The translations under genes and the position numbers were made by a program. Positions 61,334 through 64,000 of a stretch of 64,000 nucleotides of DNA are shown here, piece after piece. This stretch comes from Montifringilla adamsi (Eukaryota; Chordata; Aves; Passeriformes; Passeridae). The stretch is taken from contig JAGGNK010010225.1 in assembly GCA_017590115.1 (NCBI GenBank), positions 9,816,239 to 9,880,238 on the forward strand, in the 5' to 3' direction. Under the pieces are notes generated by a model. The model saw nothing but the letters and a program-made list of their open reading frames with translations, made no database searches and was not told the origin of the DNA. How positions within the stretch are numbered: the first letter of the stretch is position 1; every line of letters begins with the position of its first letter.

Positions 61334-61429
61334 ATGGCCGCCGGCAGCGGTCACGTGGGCGGCGGCGCCCTCACGGCGGGCTGGAGGGAGCACGGGGGGA
61401 GAGGCCGCGAAGCGCAAGCGCGGCGCTGA
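61334..61429 (+). CDS. possible upstream ORF, 31 codons
   Basis: ATG at 61,334 has A at -3 and G at +4 (CGCAGGATGG), a stronger start context than the main ATG at 61,708. It opens MAAGSGHVGGGALTAGWREH and continues through an Arg-rich end (GGRGREAQARR) to TGA at 61,427. It is in a different frame from the main coding frame. If transcription begins upstream of it, it would be expected to reduce translation from 61,708 or be bypassed by an alternative start. The peptide resembles no family I know, and no transcript evidence is available. It may equally lie outside the transcript. Confidence 0.3.
   Translation: MAAGSGHVGGGALTAGWREHGGRGREAQARR
61352..61357. promoter_or_regulatory. CACGTG E-box
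   Basis: A perfect palindromic E-box in the context GGTCACGTGGGC, a good match for USF/MITF/MYC-family factors, sits inside the CpG island. It overlaps the possible upstream ORF. Confidence 0.5.
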
Positions 61430-61455
61430 GGGGCGGGGGGAGAGAGAGCCGGCGG

Positions 61456-61578
61456 GAAGCCCCGCCCCCGCAGCATGAAGCCCCGCCCAGTGCGGCGAAA
61501 CCCCGCCCTAGCGCACCGAAGCACCGCCTTCGCGGCGGGAAGCCACGCCCCGGTGATGGTAAACTCCGCCCCCCCGCG
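61456..61578. repeat. helically phased GC-box array (six 20-21 bp units)
   Basis: Six degenerate tandem units begin GAAGCCCCGCCC or a close variant. The G of each CCGCC/CACGCC core lies at 61,464, 61,485, 61,505, 61,526, 61,547 and 61,568, giving spacings of 21, 20, 21, 21 and 21 bp. Units 1-3 carry perfect CCCCGCCC; units 4-6 carry CACCGCCT, CACGCCCC and CTCCGCCC, which still fit Sp/KLF recognition. Two helical turns per unit puts every site on the same face of the DNA. The array lies 130-250 bp upstream of the ATG at 61,708. In that ATG's frame it would encode a seven-residue Pro/Arg/Ala-rich repeat. Confidence 0.8.
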
Positions 61579-61707
61579 GCTCGCGGCCGTGCCGCTACGG
61601 CCGGAGGGCGTGGCCTGCGCTTCCTCCCCGTCGGGGCCGGGCCGGACCGGTGTGCGCCGTCGAGCCCCGCCCGCCGGGTATCCCCTGCCGCCCCCGCCGT
61701 CCGCACC

Positions 61708-61756
61708 ATGTCCGACGCTCCCGCCGTCCCCGGGGACGTCTGCAGCCTCTTGGCAG
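61708..61756 (+). CDS. first coding exon of an unidentified gene
   Basis: ATG at 61,708, in the context CCGCACCATGT, opens MSDAPAVPGDVCSLLA. The exon ends after the first base of codon 17 at a strong donor, GGCAG|GTGAGG, so intron 1 is in phase 1. The start was chosen because it is the first ATG in this frame below the GC-box array, it is followed within 50 bases by a clean donor, and the peptide has ordinary composition, unlike the Pro/Arg-rich translation on either side. The frame is also open upstream as far as 60,952, with an in-frame ATG at 61,084, so a long N-terminal extension cannot be excluded. The product is not recognised; I give no symbol. The promoter type suggests broad expression, and the upstream X-box allows a ciliary role. 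Confidence 0.65.
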
Positions 61757-62485
61757 GTGAGGGCAGGAGGGAGGGCTTCCTTCCCGGGGGGCGGGCGGAG
61801 GGGAGGCCGAGGGGGGCGGGCCGGTGGGAGTGTGACGGGCCGGGGGTGCCGGGGCGTGCGGGGGCAGCAGCCCCTGGAGCCGCAGCGGAGCGCTCCTCGG
61901 TGGGCACTGGGCGATCGCTTCCACTGCACGGGTTCGGGGGTTCTGTCCTTCCCATCCCCCCAGTTCCTCCTCCCCGGCTACTTCCTCCCGCCGTGCCCGT
62001 CCGTGGGGAGCCGCGGCGCTCCGGCTCGCTTCCCCCGGGCAGGGAGGGAGGAGCGGGCCGGGCCCCGCAGTCCCCGTCCGCGCCCGGGGGCCGACACCGT
62101 CCCCCCGGCCGGGAGCGTTCGGGGCTGCGGGCGCCAGCCGGGGTGAGGTGTTCGGGGGCTCCCGCGGACAGGCGTGCGGGGCGTGTGACCGCCGAGCTCT
62201 CCGGAGGAAGTGCCTGCCCTCGGGGTGTGCTGGCAGGGCAGAGTGCCCGCATCAGCCGAAAAAAAGTAGTGAACTTCCCCACTGAACAGCTGAGGAGCGG
62301 ACGAAAGGGTTGCTGAATTGCTGGGGTATTGTCACATCAGTCACACACCTCTGACCGTGATTGGCCATGCTCTCAGGATGCGCTGGAGCGTGGGAGTGGG
62401 GTGGTTTCTCACCGTGAAAGGTTATATGTTAGTACGGAATTCCGAATGCGAGTGGCTATCTGTTACCTCAAAGAACTCGTATCTA

Positions 62486-62512
62486 TTTTTTTTTTTTTTT
62501 GTTGTTGTTGTT
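62486..62512. repeat. T15 run with (GTT)4
   Basis: Fifteen T bases followed by four GTT units. On the - strand this is (AAC)4A15, directly after the stop codon of the small - strand open frame at 62,511-62,705. Confidence 0.9.
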
Positions 62513-62705
62513 AATTAAAATAAATAGTATACTTAAAAGTTGGCTTTTCTGGTATTTTGTCAAAAAGTTTGGTATCCTGAAACCATTTTAATTCCAGTGG
62601 GACTTTTCTGAGAACTTCTGTTTCTGCTGCAGGAACTTGTGTAGCTCTGACTTTGCCATTCAAATTAGCCATGCTTTTTGAAATCTTCCTTCTGGGGCCA
62701 AGCAC
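62511..62705 (-). pseudogene. possible small retrocopy with poly-A tail
   Basis: On the - strand a 64-codon open frame contains ATG with the reading MANLNGKVRATQVPAAETEV, then LRKVPLELKWFQDTKLFDKI, then PEKPTFKYTIYFN and TAA. The stop is followed at once by an AAC/poly-A tract (62,512 down to 62,486), the layout of a reverse-transcribed message. The lysine-rich, evenly mixed composition looks more protein-like than most chance frames here. I do not recognise the parent gene, no target-site duplication was found, and processed retrocopies are uncommon in birds because CR1 does not use poly-A. It may be chance. Confidence 0.2.
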
Positions 62706-62925
62706 TCAATTACATGGCTGGGCACCTGCCAGAGTCTAGTGCAGCTCATCACCTTTACAGACCATTCTTTTGTTTAACGCTTTGACTGAAAGAGCTAATG
62801 CTTGAAACATTGCTCTCACCACATCTCATCTTCTGTCAACTGTCTGAAGTGTTTTCTAACTGCAGTTTTTATGTTACTTGCATATCATACCATCTGTAGG
62901 TAAAATTTGCATGGAAGGCCACCAG

Positions 62926-62945
62926 AAAAAAAAAAAAAAAAAAAA
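62926..62945. repeat. A20 run
   Basis: Twenty consecutive A bases within intron 1. Simple-sequence tract with no recognised element body. Confidence 0.9.
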
Positions 62946-64000
62946 GCAAAGCTTCTCATGATTTCATATGATGGAATAGATTCTTAATCATTTAGAAAAA
63001 ATAATTACCCTTAGAGAGCCTTTCTAAATATTGGTATTTTCTGTGGCAATACTGAATTCTGGAACTCATGGTCAGATGCAGGGCATATATGTTTGTTTTG
63101 ATGCTAGTTTCACTGAGTGAAGCTCACCTTGAAACTCTTCAGTGTTTTAAGTGCTTTAAAATTTTTTTTTGAGGGGAAGGATGTGATGGAGATGGGCTCA
63201 TTTAAGATTGTGATTTCTTTCTCAGTCATGGTGCCTCATAGACATGACTTGTCCTTCCTTCCTTCTCCCCATCTTTATTGAGTCTGCCATGGAAAGAAAG
63301 ACAGACAAGTTTGAATTTTGAAGTTAAACCAAGAACACCTATTTTTCCTCAAGATGTAATGTACTTTCAGAGTTGCTATGAGCAGCAGCCTAAGTTATAT
63401 ACAGGTATCTAATGTTTGTGGAGTATGTACAGCTTTAGCTTTTCTTGTTTCCTTTTGTGCTGTCTATAGAACTGAAGTTAAGAAGGCAATGGAATGATTT
63501 ACCGATGGTCTTTAAATATTTGTTTTATTATTACTGCATATAACTAATACTTTGCAGCTTTTAATTGTTACCTTCAAGGTTAACCTTGTAAGGTTATACA
63601 CTGTTAAAATTAAATAACCTGCTTATATTTGAAAAATAAATAATGGCATTACTTTTTACAGTTAGTGTTAAACTCTCTTTTTTAAGGTTATCAGTCAAGT
63701 GCATGGAAGTTAGAAATGAGAGTCATCCAGTAAACTTTAATCCAGTAATCCAGTAAATGGTATGAGCAGTTCTTTCACTGATATGTGTAGGATCTCACAA
63801 TCTTTTATGTAGGCTTCTTCTTTTTTTTTATTTTGCTCAAGCTGTTCCTGTAGTGAAGATGTATGGTTAATGGAGGAGGGAAGGGAGCTCTGTAATATCT
63901 TTGCTATTCATCAAGAAACTGTTATACAATACAAAGACCACAGTTAGTAGATAGTTATTAATTTCTGCATGCTTTTCTTCGAGGGTGCTTTTTAATGTAT

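Larger units (their letters stand above)
60970..62310. promoter_or_regulatory. CpG island promoter
   Basis: CpG density and GC content rise sharply against the AT-rich flanks, with CpG present every few bases from about 61,040 to 62,250 and a shore reaching about 62,480. The island holds GC boxes, a CCAAT box, an E-box and the first coding exon of a + strand gene. No TATA box is seen near the expected start, so dispersed initiation typical of housekeeping or widely expressed genes is likely. Very long open frames on both strands here are a by-product of scarce stop codons in GC-rich DNA. Confidence 0.92.
61757..64000 (+). other. start of intron 1 of the CpG-island gene
   Basis: After the donor the sequence stays GC-rich to about 62,310 and then becomes AT-rich. 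No second exon with good splice sites in the required phase was found before the window ends, so intron 1 is at least 2.2 kb. It contains an inverted CCAAT (GATTGG) near 62,358, a T15(GTT)4 tract, an A20 run and a short - strand open frame (62,511-62,705). Confidence 0.55.

Noticed and set aside
61371..62282. 303-codon and other long - strand open frames in the CpG island
   Set aside because: They mirror the GC-rich + strand, have no splice or start support, and show the same low-complexity composition.
60952..62316. 454-codon open frame on the + strand across the CpG island, taken as one protein
   Set aside because: It runs through the strong GTGAGG donor at 61,757 and on into intron-like sequence, and its composition (Pro/Arg/Gly/Ala) is that of GC-rich DNA with few stops. 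Only the short segment 61,708-61,756 is called coding.

Overview
The window looks like nuclear DNA from a bird, or less likely another sauropsid. It carries a 5'-truncated CR1 LINE in typical avian form (about 45,125-45,770), has few other interspersed repeats, is AT-rich over most of its length, and changes abruptly to a very GC-rich CpG island near the right end. There are no bacterial, phage, CRISPR, tRNA or rRNA signals. No organism name can be given from the sequence alone.

Layout. From 1 to about 60,800 the window is a gene-poor, AT-rich desert or very large intron. It holds simple-sequence tracts, short tandem duplications, one CR1 copy, one old palindromic element (53,713-53,780) and several CpG-retaining or homeodomain-site-rich patches that resemble conserved non-coding DNA. 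Most open frames here are what chance predicts. The best exception is a run of strong exon-like blocks on the + strand between 46,145 and 48,665, all open in the same splice phase. A strong acceptor followed by a 90-codon open frame with a possible membrane segment lies on the - strand at 57,822-58,092.

From about 60,970 to 62,310 there is a CpG-island promoter for a + strand gene. Its features, in order, are an RFX-type X-box (60,830-60,842), a GC box, two abutting 14-bp repeats running into a CCAAT box, a CACGTG E-box, a possible upstream ORF with a strong start context, and a six-unit array of Sp/KLF-type GC boxes spaced 20-21 bp apart. The first coding exon follows (ATG at 61,708, MSDAPAVPGDVCSLLA) with a clean GTGAGG donor at 61,757. 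The rest, 61,757-64,000, reads as the start of intron 1. I do not recognise the gene from its 16 residues.

Main points for follow-up: the helically phased GC-box array and the open frame running through it, the phase-1 exon-like cluster at 46-50 kb, and the palindromic element next to an octamer/homeodomain cluster at 53.7-53.8 kb. I found no clear evidence of a wholly new biological system.
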